Of a stretch of 18,093 nucleotides of DNA, positions 7,360-13,730 are shown piece after piece. The stretch's first letter is position 1. Every line of letters starts with the position of its first letter. Position numbers and translations under genes: made by a program. Below the pieces are notes generated by a model, which did no database searches, was not told where the DNA came from, and was given only the letters and a program-made list of their open reading frames with translations. Where the stretch lies: assembly GCA_050257395.1 (NCBI GenBank), contig JBLMWU010000123.1:1-18093 (forward strand), written 5' to 3'. The stretch comes from JAIRTY01 sp050257395 (GTDB taxonomy: Bacteria > Actinomycetota > Actinomycetes > Streptosporangiales > Streptosporangiaceae).

Positions 7360-7385
7360 TGTGCATATGCAAGTGCAGGTGCACA
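7360..7385. promoter_or_regulatory. Array of four TGCANN hexamers, candidate operator of the WhiJ-like cluster
   Basis: TGCA occurs at 7362, 7368, 7374 and 7380, exactly six bases apart, as TGCATA, TGCAAG, TGCAGG and TGCACA. TGCA is self-complementary, so the array is both a direct repeat and a set of nested palindromes: TGCATATGCA at 7362-7371 is a perfect palindrome, and the outer TGTGCA/TGCACA arms at 7360 and 7380 also pair. It lies in the divergent gap between the HATPase gene (start 7265) and the DUF397 gene (start 7465), about 80-100 bp from each. Regulation by the adjacent Xre protein is inference. Confidence 0.5.
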
Positions 7386-7464
7386 GATTTAAGGGCCTGG
7401 TATCACCTCAGGGGCCCAGCGCCGGAGGTGACCCCGGGCTGACGTGGGGCGGGGGAAAGGACGC

Positions 7465-7692
7465 ATGGTGGAGCACGCGCGCGGCGGCATACCCGCATCA
7501 CAGCTGCCAGTGGCTGAATGGCGCAAGAGCAGTTTCAGCAATCCCAGTGGTAACTGCGTGGAGATCGGCCGGCTGCCGGACCGCCGGCTGGCGGTCCGCA
7601 ACTCCCGTTTCCCCGACGGTCCTGCTCTGATCTTCACGCCGGCCCAGTGGCAGCCATTCCTCGCTGTTATCCGCGCCGGGAATGGCGCCTGA
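7465..7692 (+). CDS. DUF397 small protein
   Basis: A 75-residue protein with the standard DUF397 pattern: WRKSSFSNPSGNCVEI at ~19-34, then a short linker and VRNSRFPDGPALIFTPAQWQPFLAVI at ~44-69. The family is almost confined to actinomycetes and nearly always sits beside Xre-DUF5753 regulators. It is thought to act as a small partner, possibly an antitoxin-like or anti-regulator subunit, but its biochemical role is not settled. The ATG at 7465 is preceded by GGGGGAAAGG; a GTG at 7444 in the same frame is less likely. Here DUF397 comes before the Xre gene, with a 142-bp gap, whereas the two are often tightly linked in the other order. Confidence 0.93.
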   Translation: MVEHARGGIPASQLPVAEWRKSSFSNPSGNCVEIGRLPDRRLAVRNSRFPDGPALIFTPAQWQPFLAVIRAGNGA

Positions 7693-7770
7693 CGGGATAG
7701 CCGCGGGAAGGGCGGCTGACCGGGCCGCCGCAGCCTGGCCGGCGCGCATCGGGAAAAGTCCCCAGTCGCC

Positions 7771-7779
7771 GGGTATAGC
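7771..7779 (+). promoter_or_regulatory. Possible -10 element upstream of the Xre-DUF5753 gene
   Basis: GGGTATAGC lies in the 142-bp gap between the DUF397 gene and the Xre gene, about 56 bp before the start at 7835. It is one of the few AT-containing hexamers there. No clear -35 box was found, so this only hints that the Xre gene may have its own promoter. Confidence 0.2.
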
Positions 7780-7834
7780 GCCGGCCCGCGTGCCCGTGGG
7801 ACACTTCCGGGATTGGACGCCCCCGGGAGGAGAC

Positions 7835-8740
7835 ATGATCAGAGCAGCCAGGGCCGGCGATGGCCCGGCGGGCAGCCTGATCGCCCCGGCCAGCGGCGGT
7901 CCCACGGTCCTCCGCATCCTGCTCGGCGCGCAGCTCCGGCGGCTCAGGGAAGACAAGCGCATCTCGCTGGCGGACGCCGGCGAGGTGATCCGCGCGTCAC
8001 ATTCCAAGATGAGCCGGCTGGAGACCGGGCGGGTCGGTTTCAAGGACCGGGACATCGCCGACCTGCTGACGCTGTACGGGGTGACGGACGAAGACGACCG
8101 GGAGGCGGTGCGGGCGCTGGCCCGCCGCGCCAACGCCCCCGGCTGGTGGCATGACTACTCCGACATCCTGCCGAGCTGGTTCGAGGCGTATGTCGGGCTG
8201 GAGGAGGCCGCCGCCCAGATCCGCGCCTACGAGGTGCAGTTCATCCCGGGGCTGCTGCAGACCAGCGACTACGCGCGGGCGGTCACGCTGCTCGGTCACG
8301 GCAGCGCGTCGGCCGGCGAGATCGAGCGGCGGGTCAACCTGCGGATGGCGCGGCAGGCCGTGCTCGACCGGACCGACGCGCCCAACCTCTGGGTGGTGCT
8401 GGACGAGGCTGTGCTGCAGCGGCCGTTCGGCGACTGGGGGATCATGCGGGGCCAGCTCAAGCATCTCCTGGAGATGGCACAGCGGCCGCAGGTGACCATC
8501 CAGGTCATCCCGTTCAACGCGGGCGGGCATGCGGCCGCGGGCGGGCCGTTCAGCATCCTGCGCTTCGCCGAGCCTGACCTGCCGGACGTGGTCTACCTGG
8601 AGCAGCTCAACAGCGCCCTGTACCTGGACAAGCCCGAGACGGTCGACCAGTACCTGATGGTGATGGAGCGGGTGTGCATGGAGGCCGCGACCCCGGCCGA
8701 CAGCCTGGACGCCATCCGGAGGATGCTGCGGGAGCACTGA
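7835..8740 (+). CDS. Xre-family regulator with DUF5753 domain (WhiJ-like)
   Basis: A 301-residue DNA-binding protein. The helix-turn-helix spans ~28-85: LGAQLRRLREDKRISLADAGEVI, then SHSKMSRLETGRVGF. Residues ~105-295 match DUF5753 (WWHDYSDILPSWFEAYVGLEEAA, then YEVQFIPGLLQTSDYARAV; later VTIQVIPFNAGGHAA and GPFSILRF). This two-domain form is typical of the WhiJ/Scr1-type regulators abundant in Streptomyces and relatives. The ATG at 7835 follows GGGAGGAG at 7825-7832, a strong ribosome binding site, so longer in-frame starts back to 7682 are rejected. It forms a functional unit with the upstream DUF397 gene and the divergent HATPase gene. Whether it represses its own cluster through the TGCANN array is untested. 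Confidence 0.94.
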   Translation: MIRAARAGDGPAGSLIAPASGGPTVLRILLGAQLRRLREDKRISLADAGEVIRASHSKMSRLETGRVGFKDRDIADLLTLYGVTDEDDREAVRALARRANAPGWWHDYSDILPSWFEAYVGLEEAAAQIRAYEVQFIPGLLQTSDYARAVTLLGHGSASAGEIERRVNLRMARQAVLDRTDAPNLWVVLDEAVLQRPFGDWGIMRGQLKHLLEMAQRPQVTIQVIPFNAGGHAAAGGPFSILRFAEPDLPDVVYLEQLNSALYLDKPETVDQYLMVMERVCMEAATPADSLDAIRRMLREH

Positions 8741-8753
8741 GCTGCCCGGTGTA

Positions 8754-8775
8754 CTCAGCTGCCCCACGCGCTGAG
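8754..8775. terminator. Weak hairpin between convergent genes
   Basis: CTCAGC at 8754-8759 and GCTGAG at 8770-8775 can form a six-pair stem with a ten-base loop in the 50-bp gap between the converging Xre and methyltransferase genes. There is no T-run on either strand, so if it terminates at all it is not a classical intrinsic terminator. Confidence 0.3.
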
Positions 8776-8790
8776 CAGCCGGAGGCACGG

Positions 8791-9618
8791 TCAGGGCTTG
8801 CGCGCCACCCCGGCCCACAGGGCAACCGGGCCCAGCGCCTCGCCTTCCCAGTCCGGCCGCCAGTCCTGCACCTGCACCAGGCCCGGCTCTGTCATGTCGA
8901 GCCCGCCGAAGTACCTGGCCACCTCGGCGCGGGTGCGCAGGGCGACCGGCTCGTTCAGCAAGGCGGCGAGTCCTTCCGCCATCTTCGCCATCGGCTCGGC
9001 GTCCACGTCGGCGGCGGGGTGGGACAGCACGAGGTAGCTGCCGGACGGCACCGCGTTCATCAGCGTGGCCACGATCTTGCCGGGGTCGTCCGAGTCCTCG
9101 ATGTGGTGCAGGACCGCCAGCAGCAGCACGGCGACCGGGCGGGTGAAGTCGAGGGTCCGGGCCGCGCCCGCCAGGATCCGCTCCGGGTCGCGCAGGTCCG
9201 CGTCCAGGTACGCGGTGCTCTCCCAGGGCCTGCTGCTCAGCAGCGCCCGCGCATGGGACATCACGATCGGGTCGTTGTCCACGTACACGACCCGCAGCTG
9301 CAAGCTGCCCGACTGCTCGGTCCCGGGCTCGGGCTCGGCCGGCGGGATGCCGGTGCCGATGTCGAGGAACTGGCGGATGCCGGCCTTCAGGGCCAGGAAG
9401 CGCGAGGCCCGCAGCAGGAACGCCCGGTTGGCGCGGACGTTCTGGATGATCTTGGGGAACTCCCGGATCGCCGCCTCGGCGGCGGTCCGGTCGGCCGCGA
9501 AGTTGTCCTTGCCGCCGAGCCAGTAGTTGTAGACCCGCGCGCAGTGGGCGACGCTGGTGTCGAACAAGGCCGGCCCGCTGTGAGGCGCAACAACCTCACG
9601 GGCCAAGTCGCCTGCCAT
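8791..9618 (-). CDS. S-adenosylmethionine-dependent methyltransferase-fold protein (DUF574 family)
   Basis: A 275-residue protein of the actinobacterial S-adenosyl methyltransferase family (formerly DUF574). The signature FDTSVAHCARVYNYWLGGKDNF is at ~19-40. The SAM-binding motif I is FLDIGTGIP at ~84-92, followed by VVYVDNDPIVMSHARALL, where the acidic residue contacts the cofactor ribose. A later AVLLLAVLHHIED matches motif IV/post-motif features. Length is normal and the gene looks complete. The ATG at 9618 is preceded on this strand by GGGAAGG; a longer frame up to 9900 lacks family sequence and is rejected. The substrate is unknown across the family. It lies 137 bp downstream of the permease gene on the same strand, and a shared transcript is possible. 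Confidence 0.93.
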   Translation of the reverse strand: MAGDLAREVVAPHSGPALFDTSVAHCARVYNYWLGGKDNFAADRTAAEAAIREFPKIIQNVRANRAFLLRASRFLALKAGIRQFLDIGTGIPPAEPEPGTEQSGSLQLRVVYVDNDPIVMSHARALLSSRPWESTAYLDADLRDPERILAGAARTLDFTRPVAVLLLAVLHHIEDSDDPGKIVATLMNAVPSGSYLVLSHPAADVDAEPMAKMAEGLAALLNEPVALRTRAEVARYFGGLDMTEPGLVQVQDWRPDWEGEALGPVALWAGVARKP

Positions 9619-9755
9619 GGTCCGCCTTCCCGCCGGCACCCCCGCGCCGATGACAGCACGATACCGCCGCGCGCGCAGGCTGGCACCGCGGTTACCACGC
9701 CAGCGGACCCGCAGCACCGGCCAGCCGGTTCGCGCGCCGCCGTTCAGCGGCCCCC

Positions 9756-10706
9756 CTACGGGCCGCCCCGGCCCGGTGGCCCGGCCGCGGTGGGCTCCGC
9801 CTCCCGGACCGGTGCGGGAGCCAGGGCGGGCCGCACCCCGTTGCGCCACGGCCGGGTACGGGCCAGCCAGTAGCCGCCCGCGGCCAGCGCCACCGCGCAC
9901 AGGATCCAGCCGAGGGCCATGGTGCCGACGCCGACGTACTTCAGCCCGGACGCGAAGATCACGAAGGTGATGACCGGCCGGATGTAGCGGTCCGGCGCCC
10001 AGGAGGACAGGAACGAGCCGATCAGCACGGCCGGCACGCTGCCGATGATGAGCGAGGTGGTGACGCCGAACTCGACGTGCCCGAAGACCAGCGCGCCCAG
10101 CGCGGCCGCCGCGGTGAGGGGGACCGCCTGGGTCAGGTCGGTGCCGACCAGCTGCCCGGCGCTGATCAGCGGGTACAGGAAGAGCATCAGCACGATCATC
10201 AGCGAGCCGGAGCCGACCGAGGTCAGGCCCACGATCAGCCCGCCCACCATGCCGATCAGGATGGTCGGCAGCGGCCGGACCGCGACCTGCCCGATGGTCC
10301 CGGTGCGCTCCTGGCCCGACCGGCGGTCCATGACGTACCGGAGCACCATGGCGCCCGCGCCGATCAGCAGGGCCGCGCCGAGGGCGATCTCGACGTGCTG
10401 CTCGGCCGCTGCGGTGTTGCCGAGCTGGCGCAGCAGGAAGGTGCCCAGGAACGCCATCGGCACCGAGCCGGCCACCATCCAGCCGACCATGCGCAGGTTG
10501 ACGGTGCGCTTGTACAGGTGGACGCCGGCGCCGACCGGCCGCATCAGGACCGCGGCGACCAGGTCGCTGGAGATCGCCGAGGACGGCTTCACGCCGAACA
10601 GCAGGATCAGCATGGGGGTCATCAGGGCGCCGCCGCCCGCGCCGGTCAGCCCCACCAGGAGCCCGACCACCGCGCTGCCCAGGACGATGTAGGGATTGAG
10701 CTGCAT
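9756..10706 (-). CDS. TauE/SafE (TSUP) family membrane permease
   Basis: A 316-residue integral membrane protein with about eight hydrophobic segments. The two internal repeats each open with a glycine-rich stretch: VGLLVGLTGAGGGALMTPMLIL at ~14-35 and GGLIVGLTSVGSGSLMIVLML in the second half. This is the pattern of the TSUP family, whose members move sulfite, sulfonates or related organic anions across the cytoplasmic membrane. The C-terminal ~30 residues are Pro/Ala-rich and cytoplasmic. The ATG at 10706 follows GAAAGGCAAGTG on this strand. An AT-rich region with an inverted repeat lies ~55-90 bp upstream and probably contains the promoter. No sulfur-metabolism enzyme is in the window, so the substrate is open. 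Confidence 0.92.
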   Translation of the reverse strand: MQLNPYIVLGSAVVGLLVGLTGAGGGALMTPMLILLFGVKPSSAISSDLVAAVLMRPVGAGVHLYKRTVNLRMVGWMVAGSVPMAFLGTFLLRQLGNTAAAEQHVEIALGAALLIGAGAMVLRYVMDRRSGQERTGTIGQVAVRPLPTILIGMVGGLIVGLTSVGSGSLMIVLMLFLYPLISAGQLVGTDLTQAVPLTAAAALGALVFGHVEFGVTTSLIIGSVPAVLIGSFLSSWAPDRYIRPVITFVIFASGLKYVGVGTMALGWILCAVALAAGGYWLARTRPWRNGVRPALAPAPVREAEPTAAGPPGRGGP

Positions 10707-10761
10707 CACTTGCCTTTCAGTCCCTGCCACGGATGCCCGCAGTCGCGCGTACGAGTATTTC

Positions 10762-10794
10762 CTATATTCCCTAGTCTTTCGCGCCAGAATATAG
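10762..10794. promoter_or_regulatory. AT-rich inverted repeat upstream of the TSUP permease
   Basis: Perfect eight-base arms CTATATTC (10762-10769) and GAATATAG (10787-10794) are separated by 17 bases. They lie inside the most AT-rich segment of this part of the window, between divergent genes starting at 10706 (minus) and 10987 (plus). The position 56-88 bp upstream of the permease start suits an operator overlapping a promoter. No regulator is assigned. Confidence 0.5.
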
Positions 10795-10986
10795 ACATTC
10801 CCCCGCCGCCTGCCGGGGGACCCCCCGGGCAGTGGCCAGATCCCCTGGTCAGCAGGCAGGCGCGGCGTGTGCCCGGCGCCGGGAAGCCGACCCGGCAGCG
10901 GTCCCGCGGCCCGGCGTGGTGACCAGCGCCTCCCCCGGGACGGCCCCAACGTCCCTGGGCCCCGGCACCCGGGCCGCAGCAGGCTG

Positions 10987-11463
10987 ATGATCATGAAGCT
11001 GTATGAGATTCACGCGGAGACCAGGGCGGCGCAGCCGACCGCGGTCGAGCGCACCACCCTGCGCGTCGGGGAGATCGGGCCCTGGCTGGGCCACGCCTAC
11101 GCCGCGGTGGCCGCCGCCGCCGCAGCCCGCCACCTCGGCCCGGCCGGGCCGCCGTTCGCCCGCTACCACCGGCTCGGCGAGGACCGGTTCGAGGTCGAGG
11201 CGGGCTTCCCGCTGACCGGCCCGATCGAGGCCGACGGTGACGTGCGGCCCTCCGAGCTGCCGGGCGGCCCCGCCGCGGTCACCGTGCATATCGGGCCGTA
11301 CGACCAGATGGCACCCGCCTACCAGGCGCTGGACTCGTGGGTGCGCGACCACGGCGGGGAGCCCGCCGGGGATGCCTGGGAGATCTACTTCAGCGACCCG
11401 GTCAGCCAGCCCGACCCGGCGACCTGGCGCACCGAGGTGGTGCAGCCCTACCGCGTGGCGTGA
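10987..11463 (+). CDS. GyrI-like / AraC effector-binding-domain protein
   Basis: A 158-residue stand-alone protein of the GyrI-like (SHV) small-molecule-binding superfamily. Visible features are TTLRVGEIGPWLGHAYAAVA at ~23-42, GPPFARYH at ~54-61, FEVEAGFPL at ~69-77, a VTVHIGPYDQM strand/turn near 99-109, and the typical C-terminal block GDAWEIYFSDP, in which the Glu of WEIYF is usually the ligand-contacting acid. These domains bind hydrophobic or cationic compounds, as sensor domains or as stand-alone binding or hydrolase proteins. No DNA-binding domain is attached. ATG 10987 and ATG 10993 are both possible starts and neither has a strong ribosome binding site. It is divergent from the permease gene. 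Confidence 0.88.
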   Translation: MIMKLYEIHAETRAAQPTAVERTTLRVGEIGPWLGHAYAAVAAAAAARHLGPAGPPFARYHRLGEDRFEVEAGFPLTGPIEADGDVRPSELPGGPAAVTVHIGPYDQMAPAYQALDSWVRDHGGEPAGDAWEIYFSDPVSQPDPATWRTEVVQPYRVA

Positions 11464-11701
11464 GGCCGCCGCCCGCGGTCAGGGCAGCAGGCGGCTGGCG
11501 TGCCGGGCGTAGATGTCCCGCATCCGGCCGGGGGCCGGCGGCGCGGCCGGATCCAGCACGCCCGTGCCCGGAGTTCGCCGGTCCCGGCCGGGGTTCCCGG
11601 CGGTCAATTCGGTAATGATGGGTTAAGACCGTCGCTGCGCCGCAATCCGGGCGGCGCCGCATCGCCCCCGCGCGGGGCAGCAGGCAGCGGGGAGGAGTGG
11701 C
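11464..11701. other. Non-coding gap with a possible minus-strand gene remnant
   Basis: This 238-bp gap separates two plus-strand genes. On the minus strand, ~11479-11600 reads as a short C-terminus-like peptide ending RDIYARHASRLLP before a stop at 11479-11481, with genome-typical codon use. It is cut off by in-frame stops upstream of about 11620. It may be the tail of a lost gene, but I recognise no family. The 3' part, 11690-11698, is the strong GGGGAGGAG ribosome binding site of the next gene. Confidence 0.25.
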
Positions 11702-12028
11702 GTGAGCATCGGCGAAGCCCTGGCGCAGGCACGTGGCCAGGCTGGCCTCACCCTTGGCCAGGTCAGCCAGCAGACCCGGATCAGGCAGACGATCATCAGA
11801 GGCATCGAGGGTGACGACTTCTCGGCCTGCGGCGGCGACTTCTACGCGCGCGGGCACATCCGCAGCATCGCCAGGGCCGTCGGGACCGACCCCGAGCCGC
11901 TGATCGAGGAGTACGACGCCGTCCACCGGCCACCCGAACCGGTTCCGGCAGCGGAGGCCTTCGGGCCGGTCAGGCCGGTCGGGGTAACCCGCGGCCGGTC
12001 CGGCCCGTGGCGCTGGTGGGGCCGCTAG
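11702..12028 (+). CDS. RodZ-like N-terminal helix-turn-helix protein, short form
   Basis: A 108-residue protein starting at GTG 11702, behind the strong ribosome binding site GGGGAGGAG. Residues ~1-72 match the HTH_25 domain of RodZ-like proteins: IGEALAQARGQAGLTLGQVSQQTRI, then IIRGIEGDDFSACGG and FYARGHIRSIARAVGTDP. The cysteine in ACGG and the ARGHIR motif are typical of actinobacterial members. Full-length relatives continue through a basic stretch into one transmembrane helix and an extracytoplasmic domain. Here the basic stretch (VTRGRSGPWRWWGR) ends the protein, with no membrane segment. The last ~59 bp overlap the 3' end of the convergent PadR gene. It could be a natural soluble form or a truncated gene. 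Confidence 0.8.
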   Translation: MSIGEALAQARGQAGLTLGQVSQQTRIRQTIIRGIEGDDFSACGGDFYARGHIRSIARAVGTDPEPLIEEYDAVHRPPEPVPAAEAFGPVRPVGVTRGRSGPWRWWGR

Positions 12029-12749
12029 CGGCTGCCGCCCCCGGCCCGCCATCCCCCGGCAGCGCCTCCCCCGGCACCGCTCCCCCCGGCACCGCTCCCT
12101 CGGGCACCGCGCCCGCCGGGAGGGCGTCCCCCGCCACGGCCTCCCCCGGGAGCGGCTCCCTGGCCGCGGCCGCTGCCAGGGCGTCGACCAGCGCGATCCC
12201 GCGGCGCGCCCAGCGCACCTCGTGCCGCGCCCGTTCGGTGAGCCCGCGGTACACGTGCACCTTGTAGGCGACCAGGGCCTCGTGCAGTTCCTCCGGCATG
12301 GCCTCCAGCCGCCGCTCCATGAGCGCGGTGGCGCGGCGCTCCAGGGTCTGGGCGTGCACCTCCCAGCGCCGCCGCTGTTCCTCGTAATAGCCGAGGTGGG
12401 CCTCGAACTGGCGGCGGGCGTTGGCGAACGAGCCGTACTCGAAGTAGGTGGCCTTGAGCAGGAATGCGTCGCGTTCGGGAACCGGCACCGAGTCTTCCTC
12501 CACCCACGCGACCAGCGACGCCAGCCCCGCGTCGGTGATGGAGTAGGTGCGCTTGACCCCCCGGTCGCCCCGGGCCACCGACTCGGCGGTGACCATGCCT
12601 TCGGCCTCCAGCTTGCGCAGCTCCGGATAGATCTGCGAGTGCGGGGCGTGCCACACGTAGGCCGCCGAGCGGCTGAAGTGCTTGGTGAGGTCATAGCCGG
12701 TCATCGGCTCCACCGCGAGGATCGCGAGCAGGGCGTGGCGCAAGGACAT
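11970..12749 (-). CDS. PadR-family transcriptional regulator with repeat-bearing tail
   Basis: A 259-residue regulator. Residues 1-90 are the winged helix of PadR proteins: MSLRHALLAILAVEPMTGYDL, then WHAPHSQIYPELRKLEAEGMV and KRTYSITDAGLASL. Residues ~95-192 form the C-terminal dimerisation helices (Vir_act_alpha_C type; FLLKATYFEYGS, YYEEQRRRWEVH). PadR proteins usually repress nearby transporter or enzyme genes and release DNA on ligand binding. The family normally ends near residue 190. Here ~65 more residues follow, including a seven-fold pentapeptide repeat, and overlap the RodZ-like gene on the other strand. The ATG at 12749 follows GGGAGG with suitable spacing. It is divergent from the Liv transporter remnant at 12868, so control of that operon is plausible, although the intervening DNA looks rearranged. 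Confidence 0.92.
   Translation of the reverse strand: MSLRHALLAILAVEPMTGYDLTKHFSRSAAYVWHAPHSQIYPELRKLEAEGMVTAESVARGDRGVKRTYSITDAGLASLVAWVEEDSVPVPERDAFLLKATYFEYGSFANARRQFEAHLGYYEEQRRRWEVHAQTLERRATALMERRLEAMPEELHEALVAYKVHVYRGLTERARHEVRWARRGIALVDALAAAAAREPLPGEAVAGDALPAGAVPEGAVPGGAVPGEALPGDGGPGAAAASGPTSATGRTGRGLPRPA
12045..12149 (-). repeat. 15-bp tandem repeat encoding an elastin-like pentapeptide tail
   Basis: Seven imperfect 15-bp units encode residues 201-235 of the PadR protein: PGEAV, AGDAL, PAGAV, PEGAV, PGGAV, PGEAL, PGDGG. The consensus P-G-x-A-V resembles elastin-like VPGxG repeats and predicts a flexible, disordered tail. Units differ at several bases, so the array is not freshly expanded. 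Confidence 0.75.
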
Positions 12750-12867
12750 CGGATCCGGCCTCCCACGGATGGAAATTCCCCGGGCGCGCCGCGCGCGGCG
12801 GCCCTGAATCTCCTGTCGTACGGTAGCCGACCGACCTGACCGGCACCGGACGACGCCCGGGGACGAC

Positions 12868-13677
12868 GTGGCCGGCTACACCCTCGCGGCCTACGTCAAG
12901 TTCGGCACGAAGTTCACCCGCGTGGCGGCCGTGTTCGGCAACGACCAGGCCGCCCAGGGCAACGTGCCGGGGCTGCAGGCGGGCGCGAAGAACCTCGGCC
13001 TGGACATCGTCAGCAACCAGGCGATCGCGCTGGACCAGTCCACCTACGAGACCGAGGTGCAGAAGATCCTCGCGTCGCACCCGCAGGTGATCGTCACCGA
13101 GTCCGACCCGCAGACCGCCGGCGTCCTGCTGGGCAACCTGAAGCAGGCGGGCTGGAACGGCCCGATCGTGGGCACCTCCGGGACCCTCGGCACGGACTAC
13201 GACAAGGCCGCCATCGCCGCCCTCGGCAAGGCCACCTACGAGTCGCAGTTCGTGCGGATCATCTCCTACGCCCAGCAGTCCGGCCCGGCGTTCGATGCCT
13301 GGAAGACCGCGCTGCTCGCGTCCGGGAAGCTGGTCAAGAACCCGGCCAGCGACGTGACCGCCATCTACGCGGAACTCCCCTACGACCACACCACGATGAT
13401 CGCGCTGGCGATGCTGGCCGCGCACAGCACCAGCCCGGCCACCTTCAACCCGTTCATCGCGAAGATCACCCAGGGCGGCACCGTCGTGCACACCTTCGCG
13501 CAGGGCAAGGCGGCGATCGCCGCGGGCAAGAGCATCGACTACGTGGGCGTGACCGGCCAGGTCTCCTTCGACCGGTACCACAACTCGGCCGGGGTCTGGG
13601 CCGCGGAGAACCCGGTCACCAACCTGCCGGAGAAGCTCATCTCAGCGCAGAACATCGCCACCGCCGAAGGACATTAA
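12868..13677 (+). CDS. Branched-chain-amino-acid-type ABC substrate-binding protein, 5'-truncated
   Basis: 269 codons that match the second part of a type I periplasmic binding protein (LivJ/HBT family): FTRVAAVFGNDQAAQGNVPGLQAGAKNLGLDIV, then STYETEVQKILASHPQVIVTESDPQTAGVLLGNLKQAG, and near the end a domain-closing GQVSFDRYHNSAGVW. Complete proteins have ~380-420 residues. Missing are the signal peptide, lipobox and most of the first lobe. The GTG at 12868 has only a weak GGGGAC before it, and the in-frame sequence back to the stop at 12805-12807 is short and unlike the family. Without export it cannot serve the permease, so I regard it as a broken gene. It heads the transporter operon, with livH 53 bp downstream. 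Confidence 0.85.
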   Translation: MAGYTLAAYVKFGTKFTRVAAVFGNDQAAQGNVPGLQAGAKNLGLDIVSNQAIALDQSTYETEVQKILASHPQVIVTESDPQTAGVLLGNLKQAGWNGPIVGTSGTLGTDYDKAAIAALGKATYESQFVRIISYAQQSGPAFDAWKTALLASGKLVKNPASDVTAIYAELPYDHTTMIALAMLAAHSTSPATFNPFIAKITQGGTVVHTFAQGKAAIAAGKSIDYVGVTGQVSFDRYHNSAGVWAAENPVTNLPEKLISAQNIATAEGH

Positions 13678-13730
13678 GGCCGTGACCTGGTGACCGCTCG
13701 CCCGGCCCGGCTGCTGGCGGGAGGGTCCCG

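Noticed and set aside
12007..12267. Plus-strand frame with Ser/Pro/Gly/Thr repeats that might be a continuation of the RodZ-like protein after a frameshift
   Set aside because: It is the opposite strand of the PadR pentapeptide repeat, contains no transmembrane helix, and runs on antisense to the conserved PadR helices.
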